The notes under the pieces are model-generated. The model saw nothing but the letters and a program-made list of their open reading frames with translations, was not told where the DNA came from and did not search any database. 36,847 nucleotides of DNA from Gallionella sp. (GTDB taxonomy: Bacteria > Pseudomonadota > Gammaproteobacteria > Burkholderiales > Gallionellaceae): contig JABEVF010000153.1 in the NCBI GenBank assembly GCA_013043965.1, forward strand, positions 1-36,847, in the 5' to 3' direction. Below, piece by piece: positions 23,890-33,435 of this stretch (positions within the stretch are counted from its first letter, which is position 1; each line of letters starts with the position of its first letter). Both the position numbers and the translations under genes were made by a program.

Positions 23890-26409
23890 ATGAACCTCCT
23901 CCGTCTCTCCCTCAATCTGCTGCGCCGTGATTTGCGCGCCGGGGAATGGCGCGTGCTGCTGATTTCGCTGGTGCTGGCGGTGGCCAGCATCGCCACCGTC
24001 GGCTTGTTTGCGGATCGGGTGCGTCTGACGTTGCAACGGGAAGCGACCAGTCTGATTGGCGCGGACTTGCGCATCTCCTCGACACGGCCATTGCCAAAAG
24101 AGTATCGCGATGCTGCGCAACAGCGCGGCCTGCGCGTGATGGAGTCGGATGCTTTTCCCAGTATGGTGGCGGGCAAAAATGAGAATCTGCTGGCAGACAT
24201 CATGTCGGTGGAGCCAGGGTATCCGTTGCGCGGCAAGATCATCATCGATGATGGTGCGCAGCATGTCATCCGGAACGAAAATAGCACCATCCCCGCGAGT
24301 GGCACGTTGTGGGCGGATGAGCGCCTGATGCAGCGGCTGGGTTTGCAACTGGGCGACGAGGTGGGCATCGGTGCGCTGCATTTGCGGGTGGCGGCGCGGG
24401 TGGTGCGTTTTGTGGACCAGTCGGTCGGCTTTGCCAGTTTCGCGCCGCGCGTGATTGTGAATGCGAAAGATTTGCCCGGCAGCGGATTGGTACAGGAAGG
24501 CAGCCGCATAGATTACCGCCTGATGGTGGCGGGTGATGCGAAACAGGTCGTCGATCTGCGAACGTGGTTGCAGAATCGGCTGGGCGTGGGCGAGAAGCTG
24601 GAGGATGTGCGCGACGCGCGTCCCGAGATGCGCAGCGCGCTGGACCGCGCCGAACATTTTCTGGGTCTGGCCGCGCTCACCGCGGTGGTGCTGGCGGGTG
24701 TGGCGCTGGCGCTGGCATCGCGGCATTTCATCTCGCGCCATCTGGACAGCTGCGCGATGATGCGCTGCCTGGGCGCTGACCAGGCGCAGATGCTGCGCAT
24801 CTTCCTGTACCAGTTCCTGCTGCTGGGCGTGTGCGCGGTGCTGCTGGGAGAATTGCTAGGTTATATCGCGCAGGCCGCGCTGGTGGAAGCCATCGCCTCG
24901 ATGCGCGAAGCCGGGTTGCCGCCGCCGGGCTGGACGCCGATGTGGCAGGCCGCTGCGAGCGGCATGGCGCTGTTGCTGGGTTTTGCTTTCCTGCCGCTGT
25001 GGCAACTGAAAAGCGTTTCGCCGTTGCGCGTGATCCGCCGCGAACTGTGCGCGCCGGAAACGGGCGCATGGTTGTTGTACGCCTCCGGCGGAGCGGTGCT
25101 GTGCGGGCTATTCCTGTGGCAGGCCGGTTCGCTCAAGCTGGGGCTGACGGTGCTGGGCGGTTTGCTGGTGGGACTGCTGGTGTTTGGCGGGTTGGCGTGG
25201 GTGCTGTTGCACGGTCTGGCACGCAACGCATCGCTATTCCGGTCGCATTGGCGGCATGCATTCAGCAATCTCGCACGTCACGGGCGCAGCGCGGCAGTGC
25301 AAGTGGTGGCCCTGAGTCTGGGCGGCATGGCCTTGCTGGTGTTGACGCTGGTGCGCGCCGATCTGCTGGAAAGCTGGCAGGGCAAGTTACCACCGGATAC
25401 ACCGAACCGCTTCGTGGTGAATATTCAGCCCGATCAGATTCGGCCCGTGCAGGCGTTTTTTGCGGGGCGGTCCCTGCTTGCACCCGAGTTGCAGCCTATG
25501 GTGCGCGGCAGGCTGGTCGCCATCAACGATCGAGCCATCAGCGGCGACAGTTATCCTGATCCCCGCGCCCGTGCGCTGGTGGAGCGAGAGTTCAATCTTT
25601 CATACATGGAACAGATGCCGGCGTGGAACGAGCTGGTGAGCGGGCAGTGGTGGGCGCGCGCCCGGCCCTCCTTGTCAGGGGGAGAACCCGGGGGGAGTAG
25701 AGCTGGGGAGCTTTCGGTGGAGGAAGGTATCGCCAAGACATTGGGCATCCATCTCGGCGATACCCTTGGCTATGATGTGGCGGGCAGCAGCTTCACCGCG
25801 CGCGTCACCAGTCTGCGCAAGGTGCAGTGGGATTCGATGAAGGTGAATTTCTTTGTCATCGCCACGCCGGAATTGCTCAAGGATATGCCGGCCAGTTATC
25901 TCGGCAGCTTCTATCTGCCACCGGACAAGGCGCGCGTGGGCGATGAGCTGTCGCGCGAATTCCCCAATCTGCTGCTGATCGATACCGGCGCGGTGATCGC
26001 CCAGGTGCGCAACATCATGGATCAGATCGCGCAGACCGTCAGCGCGGTGTTCCTGTTCACCTTGTTGTGCGGCTTGGTGGTGCTATATGCCGCGCTGCTC
26101 GCCACACAGGACGAGCGCAGTCGCGAGGCGGCGATCCTGCGTACTTTGGGCGCGGACAGCCGTTACCTGCGCCGCTTGCACTTGTCCGAATTCGCCGTGC
26201 TGGGCGGCTTGAGCGGCCTGTTCGCGGCGGCGGGTGCCGTGCTGTCGGGTTGGGTGCTGGCGCGCTTCGTGTTGGAGATACCCTATCAGACGAACCCATT
26301 TATCTGGTTGATCGGCTGTGGCGGCGGGGTGGCGATAGTGATGCTGTCCGGGTGGTTGACGACACGAAAATTTGCGATGCAATCGCCGTTAGAATTACTG
26401 CGCGAGTAA
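23890..26409 (+). CDS. ybbP: ABC transporter permease, YbbP-like (FtsX/MacB fold)
   Basis: This 839-aa inner-membrane protein begins with a helix (LLISLVLAVASIATVGLFADRV), a large periplasmic domain, then a block of helices at about 260-450 with FtsX-like repeats, a second periplasmic domain and a final FtsX domain of three to four helices (VFLFTLLCGLVVLYAALL, LSEFAVLGGLSGLFAAAGAVLSGW). It is the expected partner of the YbbA ATPase; the family is linked to extrusion of lipophilic compounds, but its substrate is not established. The N-terminus is intact but its ATG lacks a good ribosome binding site, which fits an insertion having removed the native ybbA-ybbP junction. Confidence 0.92.
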   Translation: MNLLRLSLNLLRRDLRAGEWRVLLISLVLAVASIATVGLFADRVRLTLQREATSLIGADLRISSTRPLPKEYRDAAQQRGLRVMESDAFPSMVAGKNENLLADIMSVEPGYPLRGKIIIDDGAQHVIRNENSTIPASGTLWADERLMQRLGLQLGDEVGIGALHLRVAARVVRFVDQSVGFASFAPRVIVNAKDLPGSGLVQEGSRIDYRLMVAGDAKQVVDLRTWLQNRLGVGEKLEDVRDARPEMRSALDRAEHFLGLAALTAVVLAGVALALASRHFISRHLDSCAMMRCLGADQAQMLRIFLYQFLLLGVCAVLLGELLGYIAQAALVEAIASMREAGLPPPGWTPMWQAAASGMALLLGFAFLPLWQLKSVSPLRVIRRELCAPETGAWLLYASGGAVLCGLFLWQAGSLKLGLTVLGGLLVGLLVFGGLAWVLLHGLARNASLFRSHWRHAFSNLARHGRSAAVQVVALSLGGMALLVLTLVRADLLESWQGKLPPDTPNRFVVNIQPDQIRPVQAFFAGRSLLAPELQPMVRGRLVAINDRAISGDSYPDPRARALVEREFNLSYMEQMPAWNELVSGQWWARARPSLSGGEPGGSRAGELSVEEGIAKTLGIHLGDTLGYDVAGSSFTARVTSLRKVQWDSMKVNFFVIATPELLKDMPASYLGSFYLPPDKARVGDELSREFPNLLLIDTGAVIAQVRNIMDQIAQTVSAVFLFTLLCGLVVLYAALLATQDERSREAAILRTLGADSRYLRRLHLSEFAVLGGLSGLFAAAGAVLSGWVLARFVLEIPYQTNPFIWLIGCGGGVAIVMLSGWLTTRKFAMQSPLELLRE

Positions 26410-26469
26410 TTCAGCAAGCGAATTAACAGGTACATTATCGAACTTGCAATCGGGGATGGGTACAACGGC

Positions 26470-27993
26470 ATGACAACGATACGCCAACAAGATTTCATCG
26501 ACAGCGTCGCCGACGCGCTGCAATTCATTTCCTACTATCATCCGGCCGATTTTATCCAAGCGCTGGCGCACGCCTACGCCAAGGAAGAATCGCCCGCCGC
26601 CAAAGATGCGATGGCGCAGATACTGGCCAATTCGCGCATGTGCGCCGAGGGTCATCGGCCTATTTGTCAGGACACCGGTATCGTGGTGGCGTTTGTGCGC
26701 GTGGGGATGGAGGTGCGTTGGGATGCCACGCTGGATGTGCTGGAAATGGTCAATGCGGGCGTGCGCAAGGCTTACTTGCTGCCGGACAATGTGTTGCGCG
26801 CCTCCATCGTCGCCGACCCGGCGGGCAAGCGTAAGAACACCGGCGACAACACGCCCGCAGTGGTGCATGTGGAATTGGTGCAGGGCGACAAGGTCGATGT
26901 GCGCATCGCGGCCAAGGGCGGCGGCTCGGAAAACAAAGCGGTGATGGAGATGTTGAATCCCGGCGATGACATTGTCGAATGGGTATTGCAGCGCGTGCCG
27001 GAAATGGGCGCGGGTTGGTGTCCGCCGGGGATATTGGGCATAGGTATAGGCGGCACGGCGGAGAAGGCGGTGTTGTTGGCCAAAGAGTCTTTGATGCAGC
27101 CCATGGATATGCTGGAACTGAAGGCGCGCGGGCCGCAGAATCGCACCGAAGAATTGCGTATCGAGCTATATGACAAGGTGAACGCATTGGGCATAGGCGC
27201 GCAGGGTTTGGGCGGATTGACCACGGTGCTGGATGTGAAGATTTTGGATTACCCGACCCATGCCGCGTCCAAGCCTATCGCGATCATTCCCAATTGTGCC
27301 GCGACCCGGCACATCCATTTTGAACTGGATGGGTCGGGCGTGGCGCAATTCACGCCGCCCAAATTATCCGATTATCCCGATGTGTATTGGCATCCGGCGG
27401 AAGATGCGCGGCGCGTGAATCTGGATACGGTGACGCGCGAACAGATCGCGCTTTGGCAGCCGGGCGAGACCGTGCTGCTCTCCGGCAAACTGTTGACGGG
27501 CAGGGATGCGGCGCATAAACGCATCGCCGAAATGTTGGCCCGCGGCGAAAATTTGCCCGACGGCGTGGATTTTACGGGCCGCTTCATTTATTATGTCGGC
27601 CCGGTCGACCCCGTGCGCGATGAGGCTGTCGGTCCCGCGGGTCCGACCACCGCGACACGCATGGATAGATACACCGAAATGATGTTGGCGCAGACGGGTT
27701 TGATGGGCATGGTAGGCAAGGCGGAGCGCGGGTCAGACGCGATCCAGGCTATCAAAAATCACGGTGCGGTGTATCTGATCGCGATAGGCGGAGCGGCTTA
27801 TTTGGTCGCCAAAGCCATACGCGGCGCGAAAGTGTTGGCGTTCGCCGATCTGGGCATGGAAGCGATCTATGAGTTTGAAGTGGAAGATATGCCGGTGACG
27901 GTCGCGGTCGATACGCAAGGGCGTTCCGTGCATGACATCGGCCCGGCAGAATGGAAGCAGCGCATCGGGATCATCCCGATGAAACAGATTTAG
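26470..27993 (+). CDS. fumarate hydratase, class I (iron-sulfur)
   Basis: It interconverts fumarate and malate in the TCA cycle using a [4Fe-4S] cluster. The 507-aa protein has the three expected cluster cysteines: Cys66 in RPICQDTG, Cys184 in WCPPGILGIGIGGT and Cys276 in PNCAATRH. The C-terminal domain shows DPVRDEAVGPAGPTTATRMD and FEVEDMPVTVAVDTQG, both typical. Its length fits the single-chain class I type (FumA/FumB-like), so no separate beta subunit is needed. It stands alone between ybbP and the SRP RNA gene. Confidence 0.95.
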   Translation: MTTIRQQDFIDSVADALQFISYYHPADFIQALAHAYAKEESPAAKDAMAQILANSRMCAEGHRPICQDTGIVVAFVRVGMEVRWDATLDVLEMVNAGVRKAYLLPDNVLRASIVADPAGKRKNTGDNTPAVVHVELVQGDKVDVRIAAKGGGSENKAVMEMLNPGDDIVEWVLQRVPEMGAGWCPPGILGIGIGGTAEKAVLLAKESLMQPMDMLELKARGPQNRTEELRIELYDKVNALGIGAQGLGGLTTVLDVKILDYPTHAASKPIAIIPNCAATRHIHFELDGSGVAQFTPPKLSDYPDVYWHPAEDARRVNLDTVTREQIALWQPGETVLLSGKLLTGRDAAHKRIAEMLARGENLPDGVDFTGRFIYYVGPVDPVRDEAVGPAGPTTATRMDRYTEMMLAQTGLMGMVGKAERGSDAIQAIKNHGAVYLIAIGGAAYLVAKAIRGAKVLAFADLGMEAIYEFEVEDMPVTVAVDTQGRSVHDIGPAEWKQRIGIIPMKQI

Positions 27994-28054
27994 CTGGGAA
28001 AAATTTACTAGCCGCAGAGAATAGTTTGCGAGAGTAATTAAGAGTTTTACCAAC

Positions 28055-28123
28055 CGTAGCGAGCGACAGGGGTTTGGCGCGTAATGGTTGGTTTAAACAG
28101 TGTGTTAAAAACGTAGCGAGCGA
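28055..28123. repeat. short direct repeats upstream of ffs
   Basis: CGTAGCGAGCGA occurs at 28055-28066 and again at 28112-28123, each followed by a GACAG-like stretch and then GGCGCG. An inverted pair ACCAACC/GGTTGGT brackets the first copy. The spacer between fumarase and ffs otherwise holds no gene. It may be a dispersed repeat or contain promoter elements for ffs. Confidence 0.5.
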
Positions 28124-28256
28124 TGACAGAACAAGGCGCGCGGAAGGGAAAAATCGGAATGTGCTTCTGCTTGGCGCGTTGCGCCCCCGGATTTTGAGTT
28201 TTTGCGCAACGCCGTTATGCCGAGCGTAGTAGTTTTGAACATACTGTTGATGAATT

Positions 28257-28353
28257 GGCGGGTCTCCCCGCATTGCAAGGTAGTGAACCTGGTCAGGTCC
28301 GGAAGGAAGCAGCCACAGCTATTTATTGTAAGTGCCGGGGGTAAGGCTCGCCT
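28257..28353 (+). ncRNA. ffs: 4.5S RNA of the signal recognition particle (small bacterial SRP RNA)
   Basis: The universally conserved SRP core is present: GGTCAGGTCCGGAAGGAAGC, then AGCC, forming the Ffh-binding tetraloop and symmetric loop. The flanks pair as expected: GGCGGG...CCCCGCA on the 5' side against TGCCGGGGG...GGCTCGCC on the 3' side. The ends were set by this pairing and may be off by a few bases. The RNA pairs with Ffh to target membrane proteins. Placement just upstream of dnaX is common in proteobacteria. Confidence 0.95.
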
Positions 28354-28413
28354 CCTATTGAGTGGTGTGAGAGCAAAGGTTCATTCACATCGCTGTCACC
28401 TAAGCTGAGTCTA

Positions 28414-30060
28414 ATGTCCAACATGTCAGCCAGCACCGTACTAGCCCGCAAATGGCGCCCCAAGAACTTTGCCCAACTGGCAGGGCAGCAGCATGTCGTT
28501 CAGGCATTGACTAACGCACTCTCGCAGAATCGGCTGCATCACGCCTATCTGTTCACCGGCACACGTGGTGTCGGCAAAACCACCATCGCCCGCATCTTTG
28601 CCAAATCGCTGAATTGCTTGACGGGTATCACCGCCACGCCGTGTGGCGAGTGCAGCGCTTGCAAGGAGATCGACAGCGGGCGTTTCGTCGACCTCATCGA
28701 ATTGGACGCGGCTTCCAACACCCAGGTCGATAACATGCGCGAGCTGTTGGAAAGCGCGCTGTATGCGCCGACTAGTGCGCGTTTCAAGGTGTACATCATC
28801 GACGAAGTGCACATGCTGTCCAAGTCGGCTTTCAACGCGATGTTGAAAACCCTGGAAGAGCCGCCCGCGCATGTGAAGTTCATTCTCGCCACGACCGATC
28901 CGCAAAAGATTCCCGTGACTGTGTTGTCGCGTTGTTTGCAATTCAATCTCAAGCAGTTGCCGCCCGCGCTGATTGCCGGGCATTTGCAATATGTGCTGGA
29001 GCAAGAACAGATCGCTTTTGAAGTGGCGGCGATCAATCTGGTGGCACGCGCCGCGTCCGGCAGTATGCGCGATGCGTTGAGCCTGATGGATCAGGCCATC
29101 GCGTTCTCGGCGGGCAGTGTCGGGGAAGATGTGGTGCGCAATATGCTGGGCGCGATAGACCAGAGCTATCTGTTTGAACTGCTCGGTGCATTGCAACAAC
29201 AGAACGGCGCCCAGTTGCTCGCGCTGGCCGACAATATGGCGGGCCGCAGTCTCGCTTTTGATGTGGCTTTGCAGGAGCTGGCGAGCCTGCTGCACCGCAT
29301 CGCGCTGGCGCAAACTGTGCCGCAGGCGATAGCCGATGACGATCCGTACCGGGCTGCCGTGCTGGAATTGGCGCGACTTTTTGCGCCGGAAGACGTGCAG
29401 TTGTTCTACCAGATCGCGATACATGGGCGAGACGAGCTCGATCTGGCGCCGGATGAATATGCGGGCTTCACGATGACTTTGTTGCGCATGTCGGCGTTCG
29501 CGCCCGGCAAGGGGCAGGCGGGCAGGATTGAACGCGCCGAAAAGGCATCGCCCGAGGCGGCGGGTGTTTCCGGTGCGGCCCAGCGAGCCGCCACTTATGA
29601 TGTGCCGCCACCCAAACCTGTGTTGGCCGATCCCGCCATGATCAAAGCTGTCCAGCCCGCAATCGCGCAATCCGGGACTGCCGTGCCGGACTGGGCTACT
29701 TTACTGGAGCAGTTGAACGTCCAAGGGCTCGCCGGGCAGTTGGCCAAAAACTGCTTGCTGGAGAGTTTTGACAACAACACAATGACGCTGAGTTTGTCCC
29801 CTGAACATAAAGGCTTGCAGAACAACAAAGTCGCATTCGACCGGTTGCAAGCGATGTTGAGTGCTTATTTTGCCAAGCCGGTCAAGCTGCAAATCGTGCT
29901 CGGTCAATCCAGCGTGGCGACCCCCGCCGTGGTCGCGCAACAAGTCAAGCAGGATCGCCAGCAACAGGCGAACGAGGCGATCGCGGCAGATGGGTTTGTG
30001 CTTGCGGCACAGGCCGAATTCGAAGCCAGGGTGATACCGGAATCAATCAGACCGATATAG
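28414..30060 (+). CDS. dnaX: DNA polymerase III subunit tau
   Basis: DnaX is the clamp-loader ATPase that organises the replisome. The 548-aa protein has Walker A GTRGVGKTT (about 49-57), a zinc module with Cys68, Cys77, Cys80 and Cys83, Walker B with DEVHML at about 130, and the SRC motif (TVLSRCLQF). Domain III follows, then an Ala/Pro-rich linker and a C-terminal polymerase-binding region. A second ATG at 28423 is an alternative start. I saw no A6-G slippery heptamer of the type that makes gamma in E. coli, so a frameshifted gamma form is not evident. ybaB follows after 20 bases. Confidence 0.96.
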   Translation: MSNMSASTVLARKWRPKNFAQLAGQQHVVQALTNALSQNRLHHAYLFTGTRGVGKTTIARIFAKSLNCLTGITATPCGECSACKEIDSGRFVDLIELDAASNTQVDNMRELLESALYAPTSARFKVYIIDEVHMLSKSAFNAMLKTLEEPPAHVKFILATTDPQKIPVTVLSRCLQFNLKQLPPALIAGHLQYVLEQEQIAFEVAAINLVARAASGSMRDALSLMDQAIAFSAGSVGEDVVRNMLGAIDQSYLFELLGALQQQNGAQLLALADNMAGRSLAFDVALQELASLLHRIALAQTVPQAIADDDPYRAAVLELARLFAPEDVQLFYQIAIHGRDELDLAPDEYAGFTMTLLRMSAFAPGKGQAGRIERAEKASPEAAGVSGAAQRAATYDVPPPKPVLADPAMIKAVQPAIAQSGTAVPDWATLLEQLNVQGLAGQLAKNCLLESFDNNTMTLSLSPEHKGLQNNKVAFDRLQAMLSAYFAKPVKLQIVLGQSSVATPAVVAQQVKQDRQQQANEAIAADGFVLAAQAEFEARVIPESIRPI

Positions 30061-30080
30061 TTTTTTAGGAGAGCGAGAAA

Positions 30081-30401
30081 ATGATCAAAGGCGGATTGGG
30101 CGGCTTGATGAAACAGGCCCAGCAGATGCAGCAGAATATGGAGAAGGCGAAGGCCGAATTGGCGACTGTGGAAGTCGAAGGGCAGTCGGCGTCGGGGCTG
30201 GTCAAAGTGTTGATGACGTGCGCGCATGAAGTGCGCCGTGTTTCGCTGGACGACAGTGTGCTGGCGGACGACAAAGAAATGTTGGAAGACTTGCTGGTGT
30301 TGGCGATGAACGATGCGATGAAAAAAATCGCCGCGACCACCGAGCAGCGTATGAGCGGCTTTTCTGCGGGCTTGCCCGCCGGCATAAAGTTGCCATTCTG
30401 A
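30081..30401 (+). CDS. ybaB: YbaB/EbfC nucleoid-associated protein
   Basis: This 106-aa DNA-binding protein starts [27 protein letters not shown], the signature helix of the family, and has the central beta segment and a C-terminal helix with [11 protein letters not shown]. It binds DNA as a dimer and is usually encoded between dnaX and recR, as here. AGGAGA at about 30067 is its ribosome binding site. recR starts 5 bases after its stop. Confidence 0.95.
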   Translation: MIKGGLGGLMKQAQQMQQNMEKAKAELATVEVEGQSASGLVKVLMTCAHEVRRVSLDDSVLADDKEMLEDLLVLAMNDAMKKIAATTEQRMSGFSAGLPAGIKLPF

Positions 30402-30406
30402 TCCCG

Positions 30407-31006
30407 ATGAAGCAAGGCTCACATCTGGAAGAATTGATCGCGGCATTGCGTTGCTTGCCCGGGGTGGGGCCGAAATCCGCGCAGCGTATGGCTTACCATC
30501 TGCTGCAACGAGATAGAGCCGGGGCATTGCATTTGGCAAAGTCTTTGGAGTTGGCGGCGAACCACATTCAGCATTGTGGTCAGTGCAATAATTTTTCCGA
30601 GCACGCGATCTGTGATCTATGCGCATCGGGCAAGCGTGACGAGAGCCTGTTGTGCGTGGTGGAGATGCCGGCGGACCTGTTGATGATGGAGCAGACCCAG
30701 TGCTATCGCGGCAAGTACTATGTGCTGATGGGGCGGCTCTCGCCGCTGGATGGCATAGGCGCGAAAGAGCTGCATCTGGAACGTCTGCAGAAACGTGTGC
30801 AAGAACATCCCTGCGAAGTCATTCTAGCGACAAATTTCACCGTCGAGGGTGACGCCACGGCGCATTACCTGGCCTCATTGTTACAAGCGCATGGAATTAA
30901 AGTGTCGCGTATCGCACGGGGTTTGCCCGTGGGCGGCGAATTGGAACAAGTGGATGCGGGAACCCTGGCGCAGGCCGTAATGGAAAGACGTGAGATGGCC
31001 ACATGA
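30407..31006 (+). CDS. recR: recombination mediator protein RecR
   Basis: RecR works with RecO (and RecF) to load RecA at single-strand gaps. The 199-aa protein has an N-terminal helix-hairpin-helix ([20 protein letters not shown]), a zinc finger with Cys57, Cys60, Cys69 and Cys72, and a Toprim domain ([17 protein letters not shown] ... [14 protein letters not shown]). It completes the dnaX-ybaB-recR operon. Its stop overlaps the start of rluB in an ATGA, so rluB is probably co-translated. Confidence 0.96.
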   Translation: MKQGSHLEELIAALRCLPGVGPKSAQRMAYHLLQRDRAGALHLAKSLELAANHIQHCGQCNNFSEHAICDLCASGKRDESLLCVVEMPADLLMMEQTQCYRGKYYVLMGRLSPLDGIGAKELHLERLQKRVQEHPCEVILATNFTVEGDATAHYLASLLQAHGIKVSRIARGLPVGGELEQVDAGTLAQAVMERREMAT

Positions 31007-31959
31007 CAAAAAAAACAGAGCAAGTCGCACCGGCCGAATACGCCGAGCAGGGCGAAAAGCTACAAAAGGTTCTGGCCCAAGCCGGCTTTGGTTCGCGCCG
31101 CATGATGGAAGAATGGATATCGGCCGGACGTGTCAGCGTGAACGGTGAGCCGGCCACATTGGGCATGCGGGTCGTCGCAGGTGACCTGGTTAAAGCCGAT
31201 AGGCGCACCATACGCGTGGGTGAGCGAGACCAGGATGTGCGTATCCTGCTTTATCATAAACAGGAAGGTGAGATCGTCAGTCGCGATGATCCGGAGAACC
31301 GCACCACGGTGTTCGACAAGTTGCCCAAGCTGCGCGGGCAAAAATGGACGGCCATAGGACGTCTGGATTTCAATACCAGCGGCTTGTTGATCTTCACTAC
31401 TTCCGGCGAACTGGCGAACCGCTTGATGCATCCGCGTTTCGAAGTCGAGCGCGAATATGCGGTGCGCGTGCAAGGCACGATGTCCGAAGCCCAGATGGAG
31501 CAAATGCTGGGAATAGGCATCGACCTTGAGGATGGGAGGGTCGTTTTTGACAAGCTGCTGGACGAGGGCGGCGAAGGTTTTAACCATTGGTATCGCGTGA
31601 TGCTCAAAGAAGGGCGCAACCGTATCGTGCGCCGCACGTTTGAAGCTTTGGGCTTGACCGTCAGCCGCTTGATCCGTGTGCGCTTCGGGCTGATCAACCT
31701 GCCCCCGCGCCTGAAACGCGGCATGACCGCCGAGCTGGGCGAAGGTGAAGTGGCGCAAGTATTGGAATGGGTCGGGCTGACTGGAGAACAGGATGTGATG
31801 CAGAGTGACATGCCGGCAGGGGATGGTCCTGCTCCCTCGGCTGCAATAGAGAAATCGGCGCGGAAGGCTGACGCGACGCCCCGTTCTCGTGCGGGGAAAA
31901 ACACCCTGAGACACGGGCAAACAACACGGCCGAAAAGTAAAACTGGTGTTAAACGTTGA
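31003..31959 (+). CDS. rluB: 23S rRNA pseudouridine synthase RluB
   Basis: RluB isomerises U2605 of 23S rRNA (E. coli numbering). The 318-aa protein has an N-terminal S4 domain ([18 protein letters not shown]), the RsuA/RluB-type catalytic motif [14 protein letters not shown] with the nucleophile Asp, and a closing [15 protein letters not shown]. The last 60 or so residues are a basic, low-complexity tail ([16 protein letters not shown]...) of the type often present in RluB. The start overlaps the recR stop by four bases. No terminator is clear downstream. Confidence 0.93.
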   Translation: MTKKTEQVAPAEYAEQGEKLQKVLAQAGFGSRRMMEEWISAGRVSVNGEPATLGMRVVAGDLVKADRRTIRVGERDQDVRILLYHKQEGEIVSRDDPENRTTVFDKLPKLRGQKWTAIGRLDFNTSGLLIFTTSGELANRLMHPRFEVEREYAVRVQGTMSEAQMEQMLGIGIDLEDGRVVFDKLLDEGGEGFNHWYRVMLKEGRNRIVRRTFEALGLTVSRLIRVRFGLINLPPRLKRGMTAELGEGEVAQVLEWVGLTGEQDVMQSDMPAGDGPAPSAAIEKSARKADATPRSRAGKNTLRHGQTTRPKSKTGVKR

Positions 31960-32002
31960 CTGCCACTAAAATCCGAGCGATAGATTGAAATGTCATTGCA
32001 GG

Positions 32003-32026
32003 CTGTAACCTTGGGGTAAATTACAG
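32003..32026. promoter_or_regulatory. small inverted repeat before the cyclase-like gene
   Basis: CTGTAA and TTACAG are perfect 6-bp inverted arms 12 bases apart, ending 24 bases before the ATG at 32051. A TAAATT within could be a -10 element. Six-base arms can occur by chance, so this is only a candidate operator. Confidence 0.25.
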
Positions 32027-32050
32027 TCCTCCGGATTCTGGAAACTTAGA

Positions 32051-33385
32051 ATGGAACAACCTAGCAATAAAACCATCATGTGCGGTGTGTTTTTCTTGGA
32101 TATCGTGGGATATTCCAAGCGTTCCGTGGCCGGGCAGATTTCACTGAAGGAGCGATTTAACAGCTATCTTTCAGCCGCCATCAGGGATGTGCCGTTGTCA
32201 GATCGTATTATTTTGGATACCGGGGATGGCGCGGCGATCAATTTTATGGGGGACATCGAAGATGCCCTGAAAGCCGCGCTGAGCATGCGTTCTAGCATGC
32301 TGCTTGAAGATCCCAATATACAGCCCTCGCTGCTGGTGCGCATGGGGATCAATCTCGGCCCGGTTCGTTTGATACGCGATATTAACGGGCAACCGAATAT
32401 CGTGGGCGACGGTATCAATGTGGCCCAGCGCATCATGGGGTTCGCCGATGCCAGCCAGATATTGGTGTCGCGTTCTTATTTTGATGCGGTGTCGCGTTTA
32501 TCCCCCCAGTATGCGGGGATGTTTCACTATCGCGGGTCTCGCACCGACAAGCATGTGCGCGAGCACGAGGTCTATGCGATCGGGTATCCCGGTGATAAGA
32601 CGACCAAGCCGTTTGCGGTGCAGGACGGGGTGGACAAGCGGCCCAATAAATTTGCGAAGATAGCGGCTCCTATGGTTGCGGCATCGAGTCTTGCGCTAAA
32701 AAAAATGGATGCATGGCTTGAGATATCTCTTAATCACTACCATCACATCGAGCCTAAAAAACGCCCTCTGTATGTCGCCGCAATTGGCGCGCCATTGGTA
32801 TTGTTGATGGCTTTCGGATTGAAATCGGCATTGCGTGGCGATGGTGTGCCAGTCGGTGCAAAACCTGCTGTTGCACGAATGCCCAGAGCGATGCAGGAGG
32901 CGAATGGCATCGCTGTATCGGCCGTTAGTGGAGTGGCTGTAACGGTTGACGCAAAAACGGGTGCGGTCATTCCGCCGAAAAAGCCAAAAGCAGTTAAGGA
33001 TGGGAAATTGCCTTCAGCCACGCCTGTCAAGCCCGGTTCGGTCAAGTCCAACGCTCCCGACGTATTGAAAAAACCTGCGAAACTGACCGAGAAAGAAAAA
33101 GAGGAGGATGCGATCAGTCATGCCGTGCGTAAGGTGTTTGGTTTTGCCAAAGGAGGGGATGTCAACAATAACGCGAAGATTTCCTTGAGTTGTTTGCCGG
33201 GTACGCTGCTGTTTGTAGATGGCACACAAAAAGGTAGAGTGACCTCCGGGGATGCGGTAGCGGAAGTGGCTCCGGGGCGGCATGTGGTGATTGCGATACT
33301 GCCGAGCCAGAAATTGTTCTCGCAGCCTGTGGATGTTCCCGCCGGAAAAATGGTCAGAATCAGGCCGTCTGTGTGTAATCGATAA
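32051..33385 (+). CDS. class III nucleotidyl cyclase-like protein with membrane segment and C-terminal PEGA-like domain
   Basis: The N-terminal 185 residues form a class III cyclase homology domain: FLDIVGYS (first metal Asp), DTGDGAAINFMGD (second metal Asp), VRMGINLGPV and the NVAQR transition-state Asn/Arg. By eye-alignment the adenine-selecting Lys is Leu and its partner Asp is Asn, so cAMP synthesis is uncertain. A membrane helix lies at about 242-262 (PLYVAAIGAPLVLLMAFGL), followed by a Lys/Pro-rich linker and a C-terminal beta-rich PEGA-like module (CLPGTLLFVDGTQKG ... VAPGRHVVIAILP). The cyclase domain should be cytoplasmic and the C-terminus periplasmic. A Ser/Thr kinase gene follows 50 bases later on the same strand, suggesting a joint signalling role. 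Confidence 0.82.
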   Translation: MEQPSNKTIMCGVFFLDIVGYSKRSVAGQISLKERFNSYLSAAIRDVPLSDRIILDTGDGAAINFMGDIEDALKAALSMRSSMLLEDPNIQPSLLVRMGINLGPVRLIRDINGQPNIVGDGINVAQRIMGFADASQILVSRSYFDAVSRLSPQYAGMFHYRGSRTDKHVREHEVYAIGYPGDKTTKPFAVQDGVDKRPNKFAKIAAPMVAASSLALKKMDAWLEISLNHYHHIEPKKRPLYVAAIGAPLVLLMAFGLKSALRGDGVPVGAKPAVARMPRAMQEANGIAVSAVSGVAVTVDAKTGAVIPPKKPKAVKDGKLPSATPVKPGSVKSNAPDVLKKPAKLTEKEKEEDAISHAVRKVFGFAKGGDVNNNAKISLSCLPGTLLFVDGTQKGRVTSGDAVAEVAPGRHVVIAILPSQKLFSQPVDVPAGKMVRIRPSVCNR

Positions 33386-33424
33386 TTGTTGCGCGTACGG
33401 GTTCATGATAAATTGAAATCAATT
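33386..33424 (+). promoter_or_regulatory. possible sigma-70 promoter and palindrome before the kinase gene
   Basis: TTGTTG and TAAATT lie 17 bases apart, each a partial match to -35 and -10 boxes. The palindrome AATTGAAATCAATT at 33411-33424 overlaps the -10 and ends just before the ribosome binding site AGGTGG. It may be an operator, but the AT-rich sequence makes chance symmetry likely. Confidence 0.35.
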
Positions 33425-33435
33425 AGGTGGGCGAA

